57,057 bases of DNA. It comes from Neelides folsomi (lineage: Eukaryota > Arthropoda > Collembola > Neelipleona > Neelidae). How positions within the stretch are numbered: the first letter of the stretch is position 1; every line of letters begins with the position of its first letter. The stretch spans positions 1-57,057 of the forward strand of contig JAQGBZ010000383.1 of assembly GCA_034687125.1 (NCBI GenBank), given 5' to 3'. This document shows positions 23,301 through 38,488 of this stretch, one piece after another. The notes beneath the pieces were generated by a model. It searched no databases and was not told where the DNA came from. It saw only the letters and a program-made list of their open reading frames with translations. The translations under genes were made by a program, and so were the position numbers.

Positions 23301-26300
23301 TTCTTGGGATCACATGAGAGTCTATCAATTATCTATATTACGTCGATCGTGTAAGCGAATTAAGATTAAGTGCTTTGCGTGATAAATTGATAAACCAATG
23401 AAGTTAGAAAGATCCTGATCATATTGTGAGTAATCGAAGAGGAAAGGGATAATCTGTCACTTTTGATGATTAAATTTGTAGTTGAGGCAAAATTCATCAT
23501 CATAGATATATTCTATGTACCTATCTTATGCGAATATGGTATATCTTATGTAGGTAATATTTTATCAAAAAGTCCTTTTCCCAATAAATAACTCGTTTTA
23601 ATAAGTTTCATTTTCATTCATCCACCTCAATTCTTTTTGTTACTCCATTGAATATTAGAGGCTATGCAAATATTCTTATGTAAATACTTAAATATTAAAT
23701 TCCTAAATGTATGATGAGGGATTCTTTATTCAAATGGCATAATAAGCATCTTCCACTTTCCTTTCATGATTTCCCATTCACACTTCCTAAATGCGAAATA
23801 AGTAACATATTGGAGAAGAAAATAAGCATGAGGGTTGCTTACATATCCAATTCACAGGTGACTTTTTATTTGTCTAGAAACTTAGGTATGATTTTTAATT
23901 TTGTAAGAATTAAAAGTTACAACATCTTCCTCTGAAAGATTTAAAGGAAATGAATATTGAAATTACCTAACCTCATTCCAAAGCTAATTAAAACTACTAA
24001 CAATAAATCGCCCGATATTTCTAATATTACCTAATTACAAGTTTAAATTCAAATCATCTTCAAAGAATGCGATATTACTTTGTAGTATAACATGTCCGTT
24101 TTTATGATTGGTAATTAGTCAAGTTCAAAAGTATACAAAAGTGACTTGTATGATTAAATTTCACATGTCCACAAAATTATAATAAATAAGATAGCAAAAG
24201 TGTAATATCTCAATAGATCAAGGAAATGGTTTTGACATGTGTCTGACGATAAGCCAAAGGTGCGTAGACTTGATGATAATGTTTAAAAGAAGAATTATGT
24301 TTATGAACCCCTAGTTGTGTTCATTTATATTCCAAGTTCGTGCCCTGGTCTTGCATCATTGATTGAGATAACTCATGTACAATGGGTTCCAATTTGTGAT
24401 TTAACTAATTGCGAACAATGATCTACTATGGTCCTAGTGGCATGACCATAGAGTTATTTATGACATTGTGGACCAAAGTATTGACAACTTATAACGCGTT
24501 TTTCTCACCATTAAATAAAAATTTAGTATTCCGACTAGACAAGTAATTTTACATTGGATCTTGTTTTCATCCATGAATCCTTTAGAGATCTGGATAAAAC
24601 CGAATTGATCCAGTTTTTGATTTGTTCGCTAATCGCTTAAATTTTCTGGACTTTTTTGTACTGCGAAGGTATTTCTACTATTATATAACCATTTCCTACT
24701 GTACTATATCTTATTCTATAGTATCAACTTTAAACTATAATCTATTCTTTAGTATATTCACCCAATGTAAGCAGTATTGATATACGATTAGGTATTCATG
24801 GATTCGCTTCGTTAAATCTATAAATAATAATGAGTTGTATAATAAAAGGAAGTGAAGATTTACCTGAGATGAGTAATATCCAGAAAGAATACCCAAAATT
24901 GAACATAAGAATGTGGTCTTCAAATCTGATCATTAATGGCTTGGGTGGAATAAGAACATAGTAGAGGAGATTTGTGCCGAGCATGAGGCTGCCTGTGACC
25001 GCCATCATATATCCTCCGTAACGTGGTACGAACAAGAGGAGCAAATTCATCAAACACCACGAAGCAAAACAAGCCCTAGAATTAACGAAATTACATTATT
25101 ACACTTCCAAGATCTTGAAATAGTCTTTTACATTACGCCAATCTCATGACATTAAGTAAGTCTTTATTTAAGTATTAGTGGATAGGGAATAAAAAGTACA
25201 AAGTATTTGGAGCAAAGAAAAGACCTGATGGTTATCAACCAAAGATAAGAAATCTTTCTACAAGCACTTTACAGATTGTCAATGGATCACTCAAATGTTA
25301 AAATAACTTTACTTTCGATATATCTCATTTTCAAAGATTACTTTTTTATATATCTGTGTACGCATAACCCTAAACCATAAGTAGGAACTAAATACACATT
25401 TATGTACCGACATATCACTGACATATACAGAATATATTAATTACATTACCTACTCATAATGATTGTTACCAATTGTATTTATTGTTAGTATAAATTATAA
25501 AATTGTCAGGTTGAAATTGAGATACACAGCATAATTATCTGTACAACTAAACAACATGTATTTTGTCATTATTTAAATAGCAAAAATGATTGGATAAGAA
25601 TAAGAAGAGCTTCGAGTTAAATACACTTTTTGCTTTTAGAAATTTTCAAATTGCATCTCGACATTTCAACCCACAATCTTTGTTGATGTGTGTAAATGGT
25701 AATTCACATGGTTAGAATGACTCCACTAAAGTACGTATTTACACTTCTTGTTTAACTAATACATTGCATATTACCATACGTGTCAACAACATAGATTACA
25801 TGCATTGTATTAAGGCATACACATAATGGACTAATCCAAGAATGTTAAAGGAAAGCTCGAATGAGAATTGAGTAGGTTTATTAGGATTTAGAATAGATGA
25901 ACGTAAAATATTTCGAGCTGCCTCAATGAGATTTGAATTAACTCTCAACCATGCAATTTTAAATAGTATGAACGTGCTGGTTCAACCTCAGGCCTTCCTG
26001 CGTTTTTGTTTACAAACTTCAAAACCCTTTCAATTTAGCTTGAAAGGACGATTCCTCACAAGTACAAAATTCAATTGTCTCATTACTTATTGTAATTACA
26101 ATTACACAATTGTGCTTTGTGAAAATTAAATTAGGGAAATAAAGGGACTCACGGGGCAGCACGTATTTTCCTAGCTTTATGCTTTAATTAGTTGGGATAA
26201 AAGTTCCTTAAAATACTTTTTCTTCTAAAGCTACAATATGTTTATATGCCTGTCTACAACACATTCTACACGCCTAGAATTACATGCATCAATGCCCAAT

Positions 26301-29300
26301 TTAAAATAATTAAACCATTTTCATTAAAAAACATACACATTGATCAAAAGCTACACAGAACTTATGTGCACTTACTTTATGCAATTTAATTTCAAAGAGA
26401 ATTATTGTTCTAACATGTGTTTTTACCTATAAATAATTAAATATTGAATAAAAGATTTTATCAAATTGGAGTTTAAAGAAAGAAAATGTTCAACTCATTG
26501 TCTAAAAGTTTAAAAAAACTATTAAAATAAATGAAGTAAATCAAGAACAACTTTACAAATGTTGAAATTTGGATAGGCTCATAGATATCAAACAAAGATC
26601 TTTCACTAACATTGAAAACCTAGTCATGATTACCAATCGGTATTTAGAACTATTTAGATATTTATGTATAAGCTAAATATTTAAATACTACTTCTACATA
26701 GTAAGTATGGCTAATTAATAGTTAAAAATGCTTTTACCAAAGAAGGTTGTGGCAATAGTAGCCCGCTAAACGATACTGGCGTCCCCAACAGAAACCTTCT
26801 TCGTCCATGTTAAAATATTCAGCAACTGTTAGAATTGGATATGGCAATCCTTTGACTAGAGCTTCTCGAAATTCATCGTGAATTTCTGTTGTTTTGTCCC
26901 AATGGAACCTTTCGTTGTAATCTATATCTTCTCTTACAATGTAATCGTGCACCAAAGAGTTGTTCACTCTCGGTGCTCCTGTTTCAAGTAAAATAAAACA
27001 TCATTGATTTTTCACATTCAACTATTGATAATAAATAGCTTAAAAATTAGTTTTATCATCAATTTAAAGGAATGACAAAACTTCTTCATCCCAATGTTTG
27101 TTATTATTTATGTGTGTTAGTTTAAATTAGTATGATTCAAAATAAATACGATGAAATTACCTTTTAAAGTCACATTAAAATGCATGAGTCCGATGAAGAC
27201 TCCAATATCAGCCGACAATTTTTCTCCGGAGAAAGCCCGGTAGTAACTGACAATTTCTGAATTGGCCACGTGCCAATGTGACCCACATTTGCTAACTAAA
27301 GAAATGAAAAGGAAGACCATTAAAAATTGATTATTTTGATTCATTTTGAATTCAAAGTAGGGATTTAATAATGAACATTTCCTAGCACTTCCTCTCTTTC
27401 ACACGGTTACATCAGTCGTAGGTGTTCCAATTCCTTTTTACTGTATCGTTTAATTTAAGTTCGGCTTAGCCAAAACTCAAACCAATGCGAATCGAATTCA
27501 CAATACATTTTAAGCATCAGGTGTGTGAGTTGTGCAATGCAACAGCGGTTTTGTGCCAGTAAATCATCTTTAAAGCAATAATTCTGTGCGAGGTAAACTA
27601 TACACTTAAATGCTCTTACTCATATTGTGTTCGTTCCATCTTGGGAGCAAATTCTAACTGTATGCTTTTGTATGTGATCTCGGGATTTAATGATCCATGA
27701 AAATATCAATTGTTCTTTGAATGAATTGTTTTACCAATTCACTTGATGCAAGATTCAAAAATTCAATGTGCATAATTGTAAATGTACTATATCATATAGA
27801 GTGGTGTATTGAGACAGGAATCCAAATATGTATCAATTTATGTAATACCGGTACGTGCCAACTATTACTTGTCATGAAATCATTTGTAAAGCTCATTATT
27901 AATGACCATCGAACGATTAAAAATTAGGAAATTAAAACTGAATTTATAGAATGTTTTGTAATTTGAACCACAAAGACATAATTAATACTCTCATATTGTT
28001 TGAGTAATTATTATCCTTGTGAATCTTTCAAAACTTGACATTAACAAACAATGATTTTTTGACAATGACTCTTATGAATACACAATATAACTAAAATACC
28101 CAGAGTTAACATAGGTATTACACATTTATGCACACGCATGGATATAAATCGTATCTTTATAACGCGTCCATTACACGGCTGACTCTTTAATATGGATTTA
28201 TCTCACGCTAATTATCAAATGGCCACACACCAACAAAGTCATTTGGAAAGTCATTTTATGATTTTATTTTTTATTGAATTATAAAATTGAAAGTCTGCAT
28301 CTAAGCTTGTCCATAATTGCTGTCCCACTAATTGTAAATGTTAAGTGATATTGACACAATTACCAAACTGTGATTGACTTAAAAATATTCATGATAGTTA
28401 GTTGAAATTCTGCCAAATTATTAGACCTTTCGGTAAGTAACATTATAAAATTTGAGCGAAAGAAAAAGGAATGTGATTATTTAACATTCCCAGGCGGTGC
28501 CACGATCAAAAGTGAATTGTTCTTGGCCCTTCTAAAGAATAAGATAATGGTGATTGCATTCGCATTAGCGAAAAAAAAATCAAAATCGCGATGCCTTGGC
28601 CTGGTGATCGTTGAGCTTTATTTCTCAATTGGTTAACTAAATGTTTTAGTTATAATATTTAAATGAAATAATAAATCAAAATTAATTTAACACGAACACA
28701 ATAAATTTGTGATCAAAACCTATAAAGTTTCAGCATCATGCGGTTGTTAATGCAGATCTGCACTCTCCCTCCTAATACAGTATCATAATGTAGGTATCAT
28801 AATCCTATCCCTATTACATCTACAAAATGTATGGGATATTCATCATTATAGAAGATCATTTTATTATAGTAATTATACGAATATGAGTGGATAATTTTTA
28901 AGTCTGTTTCATTTACTAATTCATTTACAAAGGCTGCAAGAAAATAGTATTTTTATCTAAAAGGCAAATCTCCGTAAGCAAATATACATAAATATCGTAC
29001 TTACATGTAATGTTATCATTATCCAATTCTATCTTGTCTGATGCAATAAAACCTTGAAATTTTATATGTTCGTTATTATTACAACTTCCTACCTGTATGC
29101 ACAAAATGCATTTGTAAACTATTTAACGTATATGTATTTGCTTATCCTGCCTTTCAACATACTAGGTACATACCAAAATATAGATACAAAGGACTACTTT
29201 AAAATTAAAAATGACCAAGAAATTTATGTTCCAAAAAGAAATTACAATTAATATGGGTTTATGATTTTACATGAAATTTTAATGAATGTGATCTAAAATT

Positions 29301-32300
29301 CTTATTTGTTGCAAGATTATGCTGAATATTAATCTGTATTAGCATATGAAATGAAAGTGAAATGATAAATTAGAAGACAAAAAGATAAAGGTTTTCATCT
29401 TCAAGATGCTTATGAATCCCACTCCAACACACGGATTAAAATTTTCCACACCAGGACCAAATAGAGAGGCCGAAATGGAATCACGGAAGTGAAGGGGACG
29501 AAGGAGAAAAAGAAAAAGGGAGGTCAAATGACTAAGAGATAAAAGAAGACCGGAACCAAGTGAGTCTTGAAACCGGAAATGAAGGACCAGCACAACCAAA
29601 TTCATCTGTATATATGGAAGCTTAATGCGAACATTATCTCCCTATTACGGTGAGTCTTAGTTGGTTATTTATCCAATAGAATAATTACTATAATTATGCT
29701 TGACTCTGTGGGTTCGTTCTAATGGGAGTATTTCACGAACATCGTTACTTCACAAACATTGAATCCCGCTAAGTAAGAAGAATAAATGACAATGGCCTTC
29801 ACCAAGGACTCTCATAACTTTATTCTTTTTTCTTGCAAAGTCCGAAGCTGTTGTTTCTGCATGGCTTCAATTTAAGTTGAATTAAGACAACTTTAACAAA
29901 TTTTACCTTCGCTTATGTAATTAAGTATTATTTCTTATAATATGTATTGTATTAATTATAAAAGTATAGTTTTTAATTAACCTTTGTATTTTATTCAAAT
30001 TACTACTTCACGTTATTTAAAAAAATTTTTTCAATCGCTGAAATGTTTCACAAAACATCTTGATAATATATTTCTGTAAACCTATACAGATGCATTTGTA
30101 TCGAATTATTTAACTTTGCTAAGAAATAATAAAATCGATCAATTTATTCATTTATGCATTTTAATACAAAAGCAAAAAGAATTGTCTGATTTGTATTAAT
30201 GGCATTATCATTTTGCCATACTTTATTCAAATTAATATTCATACTACATATGCATTAAGTGTGATTGTGTTTAAGCCTATAGTTATATATTTATTAATTT
30301 AGTATTTATCCTTTTCGAATTTAATTGCAAGGGCTCGGCAATCGAGCAAAAGTGAAAAAAGTGATTCCCAAGAGAATTTGCAGTTCCTTTTCTAATCCTT
30401 ATGATTATGTACTCATTAGCATATACAATTAGGTTCCCTCTCTGCACCTGCTCTTTACCACTATGTATCTGTTTTATGCTCGACCAGTAATCGTTTATTA
30501 TCCTATCACCTTACTGTTTTGATTACTCTTTTTCTATTCTAAGTGTACCATGAGAGAGGCTGCTCCAATTTCTTCCGTGTTGCATGATTTCAAGTTAATT
30601 TATTTCTTTGATATAAGATAAGCCTGTATCGCTCAACAAACCTCTCGGCTAATCTAATGGCATATATAAAAATATGTATATTATCTGTATATCGTACATA
30701 TAAACATAGTAAATCTTGGCCGTATAGCAGCTTTTCGGCCTCCTTTTTATTGGGATTTATAGGCGACTTTAGGAATTGGGAATTGTGATTGTCTCCTTTT
30801 CTTCACTTCATTATGCAACCCTGAGATTTGTTCTAAATCATTTTCGAGAAATATGGAGAACTTTTTGAACTCACAATAAATTCTGCGAAATTGAAGCCTT
30901 GAATAAATTCTGAGTGGCAGACAAAATTCTCTTTAATTTCATCCAAAATAAGGCCGAAGAAAACACCTTTGAGTGAGACTCTTCTTGAAGGTTTTCTATT
31001 TCGACGAAAACATTATTAAGTTCACCTGATGTATTAATATAGCATCCACCAAAATGCGCATTAGATTTAAATAAATAATATCTCTCATTGCTTATACTCG
31101 TAGTATAGATTCCCATTGATCTATCCAAAGTTCTAATTTAAGTGTAAAATAGTAAAATAGTACTAAAATTACTTTTTTAACTTTTCACTCTTCCGAATGA
31201 TATTAATGAAGAGCAACTAAATGTGAAGATAAGTAAGTATTCTTGAATCGGGTTATTGTTATTCTGATAATGTGAAGGTAGAACATAAAAAAGTGCTTTA
31301 TGGTTAGTTGAACACATAAGCATTTGGGCTTGTGGGCAATATGGGTGTATCAAAATTTGTAGGCGTAGTATATGAATGTTATAAAACTACTCATCTGACT
31401 TAAATTAAAATTGAACTTTTGGAATAAATAATTCATGTATTTAATGATTTCTATTCACAAGGACGACTCACAGTTTATGACACAATTCATTTATGGCCAG
31501 CCCTTTGGTATTTCCTGATAAATACTTATTTCATTTGCACAATAAAAAATGATTTTGAAGTGACACATGAATTAGTTAGAAGAGAGTCTTGTCTTCCAAC
31601 TATTTTCACTTTCAAGCCATAACTTGTGCTCTACGTGACTTAGAAAGAGGAAGAGCCTTGAAGTTGACCAAAGTGAATAAAATGGGTCACGGCCTATTAT
31701 ATGTTGATTTAATCTTTCATTAAGGAGTCGCTCATGATATCTGAAGAGCAGGTTGGAGATTAATGCTATAATCGAAAGATATTTTTATAAGCTACACTTC
31801 CTGATGATAGCTCAGCAAAATGCACTTTACTGTGCAAAGATAGAAACTCATTAACTCCTGGCATCTCTTCAATTTATTCTTAAAGATAGTGCGATAGTGG
31901 TAAAGTAAACCGGTCAAATGCCTTATATGCACATATAAGGTAGTTGTTATTATTGTAATACGATTAATTTAAATGAAATAATAAATTTACATATTTAAAT
32001 ATTTAACATTAATCTGAAACTCTGAAAGTTGAGAATTTAAATAAAATAAATATATTTAATTTTGTAAAGGAATATGTTGTAGTATTATCCGAGAAGTGAA
32101 TAGGGTACCGTATAAAATGCAAATTATAGAATAAAAATTAAATAAACCTGCCCATGCACTTAATCTTATTTTTTTGTAAATAGGGACAATTAAATAAAAT
32201 AGATTGTGCCAAACCAGTGCCAGCCAATTTGGAAAATTATTTGTATGTCGGTATGTAATAATTTGTTGATTTGTTGATACAGAACGATTACCATGAATTA

Positions 32301-34039
32301 TTCGGAGGTAATTGTGGTTTCTTATTATTAGGGGATATCTCCACCATTTAAAATCATCCTTTGTAATCCTCATTCTTTGGCACTCTTTATATACTTTTGG
32401 GCAATTTTCAATTTCGTCTGTTCTTTTTGTCTTAAACTTGGAGTCATTCTTCCAAACAAGATCCAAGGATTCCATTCATTTTTTCCATTTTACTTTCCCC
32501 CAACATTTTGAATCAATTACGGTGTTCTTTGAATGCACAATAGCTTGCATGAGAATTAACTTCAGGGGAATTCAAGTTTAAAAGAAAAATCAAGGTTCAA
32601 ATAATTCATTTGTAATTGGTTGATCGCATAAGAATTGTATGATTCGTATAGAAGAGAAAATGAGCATTGAGAGTTAATTTCAAAGTGGGAACGGAATATT
32701 TGCATGAAGTGTTTAGAATTGGAGAATAAGTTTACGTAAAGAAAACAAAAGTTCCACAGTGTATCAGTGTATCACTGAATCGTGAATGACGGAGCTATAT
32801 GCTTTTTAGATATATGGCTCAAAAAGCCAAATGTAAATGTAGAAGGATTCCGAGAAGGTCTTCTTTAGCAGTGAATGAGCAAGTGATAACCCTTACAAAC
32901 AATGTTTAAATGCTATTGTGCTTGAAATTGCAATTGTAATGATGAGAATATTTCAAGCTGTTTACATTGAGGAAAACCGTAATATAAATATTTACATGTA
33001 TTTGCACATACTTTGAAAAAACTGAGGAATCTGAACGAGTTTATAAGAAAAAGTGTTAGTAGCATGTTTACTAATGTTCATTGACTATATATTATATACA
33101 AAATCCCGTATTTGAACACCAATGAAGAATGAAAAATATGAGTTTACTCACCAAGAATAACGCATCCAACAAAAAGGCTCAAGGTAACAGTTATGAAGGT
33201 TGGGAATCTCTGCAAATAAATAGCCAAGATTGAAATCAAATATTGTTGCAATCATCTCTACACGTTTTCTATAAAATTCGAGGATTCTAATTCATCACAA
33301 AATGATTATTTATAATAAGTCATCACATCAGGCTTTAATAATCCCCTATTATTAAAGAGTCATTCTTCAATGCTACGACGGCTTTATTTATCTCGTCTTT
33401 TCATGTTCCCTGATGCTACAAAATTAGAAACTGGTTCCTTTTCCTTTCAATTGATCATTCGGCCATGAATTGAACTCAAATGAGATAAAAGCAATTTTTC
33501 AACACGAAATACAATCAAACAATCAAACTTTTTAATCACTGATAATTGAACTAATTAAAAGGAAAAATGTTCATTACCAATTTAATAACTCCATAATTAA
33601 ATATAAAAGTATTGTATAGAAAATACAGATATACCTGTATAGGTATGTATATAAAGTAGGCCGATTATTAAAATAAAAAACTGAATAATTTTGGAGTTTG
33701 GATTATACAATTCAATATCATCAACATCATTTATTAATATGTATTAAATTAAGACATCGTCATCGATCGTGAGTTGACTCATGGACATTTATTACATCAT
33801 ATCATATAAAAAAACTAGGGATGACTATATCGAGCAAAATCATTGAATAGGATAATTGAATATAAAAAACTTACCTGTTTGCGAACTCCAGGAAATATGA
33901 TGATGAATGAAATATAGATGATTGCAAATAAGGCATAGATCGAGATCGTCTCATAATCTCCGGTGACGGATGTTCGATTGCTGTGGGTGTAGAGAGTTGG
34001 TCCGCCATCAGTGCGGAAAGCATCGAACCAGCCTTTCAT
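20347..34039 (-). CDS. DUOXA: Dual oxidase maturation factor (DUOXA / NIP / moladietz), 9 coding exons
   Basis: DUOXA is an ER membrane protein needed for folding, export and H2O2 output of dual oxidase. Minus-strand coding exons 34039-33875, 33209-33152, 27295-27161, 26978-26738, 25075-24864, 22947-22740, 22417-22144, 20834-20428 and 20383-20347 join to 1,737 nt (578 aa) in phase. The protein starts MKGWFDAFRTDGGPTLY, the family hallmark. It shows five hydrophobic segments (about 33-53, 59-76, 192-212, 217-240, 253-287) and a large luminal loop with NVT and NNS sequons and the conserved GLPYPILTVAEYF and GFCWGRQYR. The family motif FSTILEVDYDTPYDRHIIIEES precedes a long Ser/Arg-rich cytoplasmic tail. 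Exons 8-9 (tail) rest on splice phase and composition rather than strong homology, and exon 7's donor is GTTAGT, so the tail is less certain than the core. Introns range from about 45 bp to 5.9 kb. No DUOX gene is adjacent. Confidence 0.92.
21835..21957 (-). CDS. DUOXA: Candidate alternative 3'-terminal exon of DUOXA
   Basis: Inside intron 7, an acceptor (TCCGTAG) opens a 41-codon frame in the same phase as exon 7, reading VEPKLKRSDSKDSTTSSSSSG and ending LPNFQAMNKH-stop (TAG). The Ser-rich, basic composition matches a DUOXA cytoplasmic tail. Joined to exon 7 it gives a 471-residue protein in place of the 578-residue form using exons 8-9. I cannot tell which form predominates, or whether both are made. 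Confidence 0.5.
   Translation of the reverse strand, partial: VEPKLKRSDSKDSTTSSSSSGIGINNEHDELPNFQAMNKH
27296..33151 (-). other. DUOXA intron 2 (5.9 kb), no embedded gene seen
   Basis: AT-rich intronic sequence. A purine-rich, less AT-rich patch at about 29,400-29,600 and an 85-codon minus-strand frame at 30871-31128 stand out a little, but neither matches a protein I recognise. A short palindrome with 9-bp arms, CCTTATATG and CATATAAGG, lies at 31921-31940. Confidence 0.45.
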
Positions 34040-34088
34040 TGTAAGCCAACCTTCCGCCGAAGAAGTTTACAACGACCGTCACCACAAG
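34040..34088 (-). promoter_or_regulatory. DUOXA 5' UTR segment ending at a splice acceptor
   Basis: Upstream of the DUOXA ATG the minus strand reads a strong polypyrimidine acceptor, CTTGTTTTCAG, placing an exon start at 34088 and leaving 49 nt of 5' UTR in the first coding exon. This predicts at least one noncoding exon further upstream (higher coordinates). Confidence 0.55.
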
Positions 34089-37000
34089 CTGAAAACAAGA
34101 AACATCTCACGTTTACTCATCGCCCACATCAATGGATTTTCACGTAATTCATCTGCCAACATTCTAACCTGCCTTGCATTCGAAAAAAATCGCCATGTCA
34201 AGTTTACCTTAATCGCATACATTTGATAATCACAACACACAACTACCGCTCTGCTACTCGTGTGCATTTATTATATAATCTCTTTTGCATATATCCTGAC
34301 TCATAAGTATGTACAAGGTAAGGAGGAGTCCGTAAAGGAGTTAAGTAGTAGCAATAACATCTACCCACATAGGTAACATGTGCATGGTAATCACATGCAG
34401 GAACGATTAGATATTCGTAATAGAAATTGAATATGTAATCGGAGAATATTACGTTGTAAACAGCTAGCTGAGATTGTAAAAATGGGCAAAGGTCAATAAA
34501 ACGGCAAGACTTTGAAATCGTTCGTCCTACAACCTTAAATTAATCAAAAAGACTCTTCTGCCCTCACCTAAAGGTAAAGGCTAAAGTGATCATTAACAAA
34601 CGCACGTCATCTAATCTTAGAGACGAAACCTTTTATTAACAAAACTTCCATTTCAATAGCGTAAGATGATATTTAAGAATATTTTCTTATATCCTTATAT
34701 CATAAGTATATTTCCACTTTATTACTCACCAACAATAAATTAATTCATCGAAGATCAAACAGGTAAATATATATGCAAATAGTTGTAAACATCCAACACC
34801 CACACAAAGAACTTTCATTTAAAATTAGCTCTACTTTTGATAAGGAATAATAGAATTTTATCCACTAACACAAGGATATGGAATTTAAAAATGTAAAGGG
34901 ATATGGTAAATTAATTTCGCATTTAACTCCATCGTGAAACAAAGTGCGGCACGAATGATTATCTAGATCTTGAAAGACAAAGAATAGAATTGAGACCAAT
35001 TACAATGAATGATTTGTTAGGATTTTCCCAATTTGAACCACAGAATCCATTAATCAAAATCACACCCGACGAGTAGATTATCAATGAGAACTGGCCGATT
35101 GTTCACAAATACACCTTTTAGAGTCGCGTATTCACTTGAGAACTATTATGATGTCTATTAGTTATTACGATGAAAATTTAAATATTTAGAAGGGAGGAGT
35201 GTGGCAATGTTATGAGGATAATTGTACAAGTATATCCTATCAATGTAAATTTGATCCTTCGAATTTGGATTGAATGCCTCTGATGCAACAGCTCCCTCGA
35301 ACCATCATTACAAAGACATTTAATATTATAAGTATAAAATATACTCTACAATACAAAATTTAATTAATTCATGTCAAACATACAGAGCCATAAGCAAAAT
35401 TAATTTAATAAATTGTTGATTCTGTTCAACAATATGGAATTTTGAAGGACGCGAAAAATACGAATTATTTTATGAATAATTAAATAATAATTCAATTTCT
35501 ACATTAAAATTGAAATTCTTCATCGGAAATTATAAAAACATTTTAATATTTTAATATTGAACTGCATGATGTAAACACGTGGCTCCTGCAACTTTTATAA
35601 ACATTACGCCTTTTAAACAGCAAGGTAATAACTTATTAAATAAGACAGATAGTAGTTTGGATATAAACAACTTCATTAATTTTTAAATTATATTATGATA
35701 TTATCTACTGAAAGTAACAGTATTTATAAATGGAGATTTATTATTGGATTTGAAAGTTAAATTTAACCACACGCCTAACTTATAAGTATTATTAATTGTT
35801 TGTTTACCACTCACTTATCCTAATGACTCTAATGAGTTGAGACCCAACACAGGTGTGTGTAATAGATCATCTCAATTCTGCAGTTGTAGAGTGTCTTTGG
35901 AAGAGAGGTGAGAAGTCAAAAGGGCTTAAGTGTTTACATTTATTAAAATTCATTCCTTCTCTCCGTTTGCAGAATTGAGGAGTTGAAGTGAGCGGATGAG
36001 TCCTTGGCTCTTATGCTCAATAATTAGACATTGTAATAATCAGTGGTTCTGCTCAGCTCATCTCCTTTGCCTAATTTTACATGTGAGCCACTTTATGACC
36101 ACAATTCTGAATTCAAATTTTTATTCAGACCTCTCATACTGTTCTCCACAGTTTCTTCTTTCACTATCCTTCGAATTATCATTCAAGTGTTCTTGGCCAA
36201 CAGTGTAGCAGATTACTCATTGGAATTTCCCTTTTAATTCTTAAAACAAACGTTACTTGGATGGTAAGCTGTTTATTGAATTAAAACTCAAGGTGGAGTT
36301 GGGGCGATTTTATTAACGGCTGTTTACAAGCCAGTTCCTTCAACCATTAACGATCATAAAAAGTTGGCATAATTTATTTACTTCTTAACATTTTGAATTA
36401 CCAGAAAATTAAGAATAAAAAGCAAAGATAATTTATTATTAATGATTATACAATAGTTAGGTATAATATCTACTTTATATGCACTACTGCATATTATATA
36501 AAGTGAAGACTCTCTCTTTGATACAAAAAATATTTTTTTCTAGGTTTAAATGAAGTGTCAACAATAACTTAATTTCAAGTACAAGTTCCATGTCAAAGAC
36601 TCAAGTTTATGACTTGAACACCAATTGAGTCTTGAGCGTTATTAAACGAGACTTTTGAGGGCTTACTTAATAAGGTTTGCTTCTTGCACTGCTGCCCATT
36701 GCCAATTCATCCATATTTTTATATAATAATGTATTAATATATTGCACCTCTATATGTATTGACTGTATTGAACACATGATATGGAAAAATCAAAGATCAC
36801 GATTCGAATTTTACCAAGAATCACTTTGGATTTCAAACACTTTTGACTCTCATGTCTTTTCACCTTATGGAGCCAAAATGAAATCAAGAGTTTAACGCTT
36901 CATCTGACCTAAATTCCCTTCTGTGCAGGTGGAAATCGTGAAGGAAGGAGCCCATTATGAAGAGCTTTGGATTAACGATGATGGCTCGAGGATTTGCTTC

Positions 37001-38488
37001 CAATCATTTAACTCAATTTTAACACTTCTTCACGAAAGCCTCTGAGGGTGAAATTAATAAATTAGATGAGTCGGTTTACAAGTTATATGTTTGGAATTAT
37101 TAGGAGGCTCCGTTTCTCAAGATCTTTTCAAAGGACACGAAGAGGATGAAGGCAGTTTGAGTGTTTAACCGTCAATACTGATTAATCTTGTCTCAAGTTA
37201 ATACCTCTATTCCATAAATAGTCATTTGATGTAGAGAACTTTAAAGGAGCCTTGAGGTTGAGTGCTCAAATAGAAAATTGGAAAGGGTCTGCAGATATTA
37301 AATAAGAGTTATTATCGACTATTTTCACATTTTCAAAATAATAAATGATTCTTTGACTCTTTTCTTATCAACCTTCATTTAACCATAATTGAATGTCCAT
37401 GGGAGAATTATCAGCCTCACTCAATAGCGATTAAGATCATTAAACATACTTTAACTATTTATTAATATTATTAACTATTCATCAGTGTCAGCGGATATCC
37501 TTCTCTGCATTTGCTCACATAGAACATTGCGTGTAATTTTAAAATAATAAAATTAATGATTCGAATAATGTAAAAAAATTGCACGTCAATACCATTGTAT
37601 TTTAAATCCTAACTACTACATTAAGAAAAAAAATTGTTCCAAATTTCGTTCATTCATTCGTTACCATTTAAAAACTAATTTAACCATAATTTGAAAATGC
37701 ATTTTAAATTTTTTAATGAGTTTAAATAAAGAATATCCTATAAAAATTCCCTATAATTTGTTAAACATTTAACTGAATATTATAAAATTTTAATCAAGTT
37801 CAAATGGTCTAGCATCATTGATTTCCTATATAATATAATACATAACCTTAATTCTGACAAATATGAGGAATATAAAATAATAAAGTACAAATATTTAAGT
37901 TAAAAATTGTAATATAGGCGTATACCTATCCATTACACAAATATGAAGATTTCAACCACAATTAAAATTAGTGTTTTACAATGAATAATTAAATTGCGTT
38001 TAGCGTGCGTGTCGTACTTGTGGCCAAAAAGGCACACTAACACAATGCACTCAACAGGATTTGCTACTTTTTTCTTATATAAACGGGATTTTTACGCTAG
38101 CTTCATTCATAAGAGCTACAGGATGTGAGAGTAAGAATGAGCTTCAATACATGTGAGAAATGAATTTTTGGCTCATTTCCTAAATCCATGTTGTAACTCC
38201 TATCGTTTGAACGTCAACAACATTAAACAACAATCGAAATCTTCCTAACGCCCATTCCTGCACCTTCAATCCTATGCATATAATATGCATACGTATAATA
38301 TGAATATACCGCTTCCTAAGATGCATAACAACTTTTGGTATTTACATTCTTTTCCAACAGCTTACCGCGTTACGATATGTAAATGAAAATAATTTATCAA
38401 TATAACGGAAGAAAGTCATATAAGTCGGAATTGACCAATCTAATAAAAATCAGCAGACAGACCCCTGAAGTCATGAAATTCTCAATAA
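34089..38488. other. Gene-poor stretch upstream of the DUOXA coding start
   Basis: No convincing coding sequence, RNA gene or mobile element was recognised. If the DUOXA 5' UTR is spliced, as its acceptor suggests, this may be the first intron of that transcript. Confidence 0.4.

Noticed and set aside
29339..29605. Leu/Phe-rich minus-strand ORF in DUOXA intron 2
   Set aside because: It is the complement of a purine-rich tract, which yields Leu/Ser/Phe codons automatically; no family match.
32056..32475. 139-codon minus-strand ORF in DUOXA intron 2
   Set aside because: No recognisable domain, AT-driven composition, no start context or splice support.
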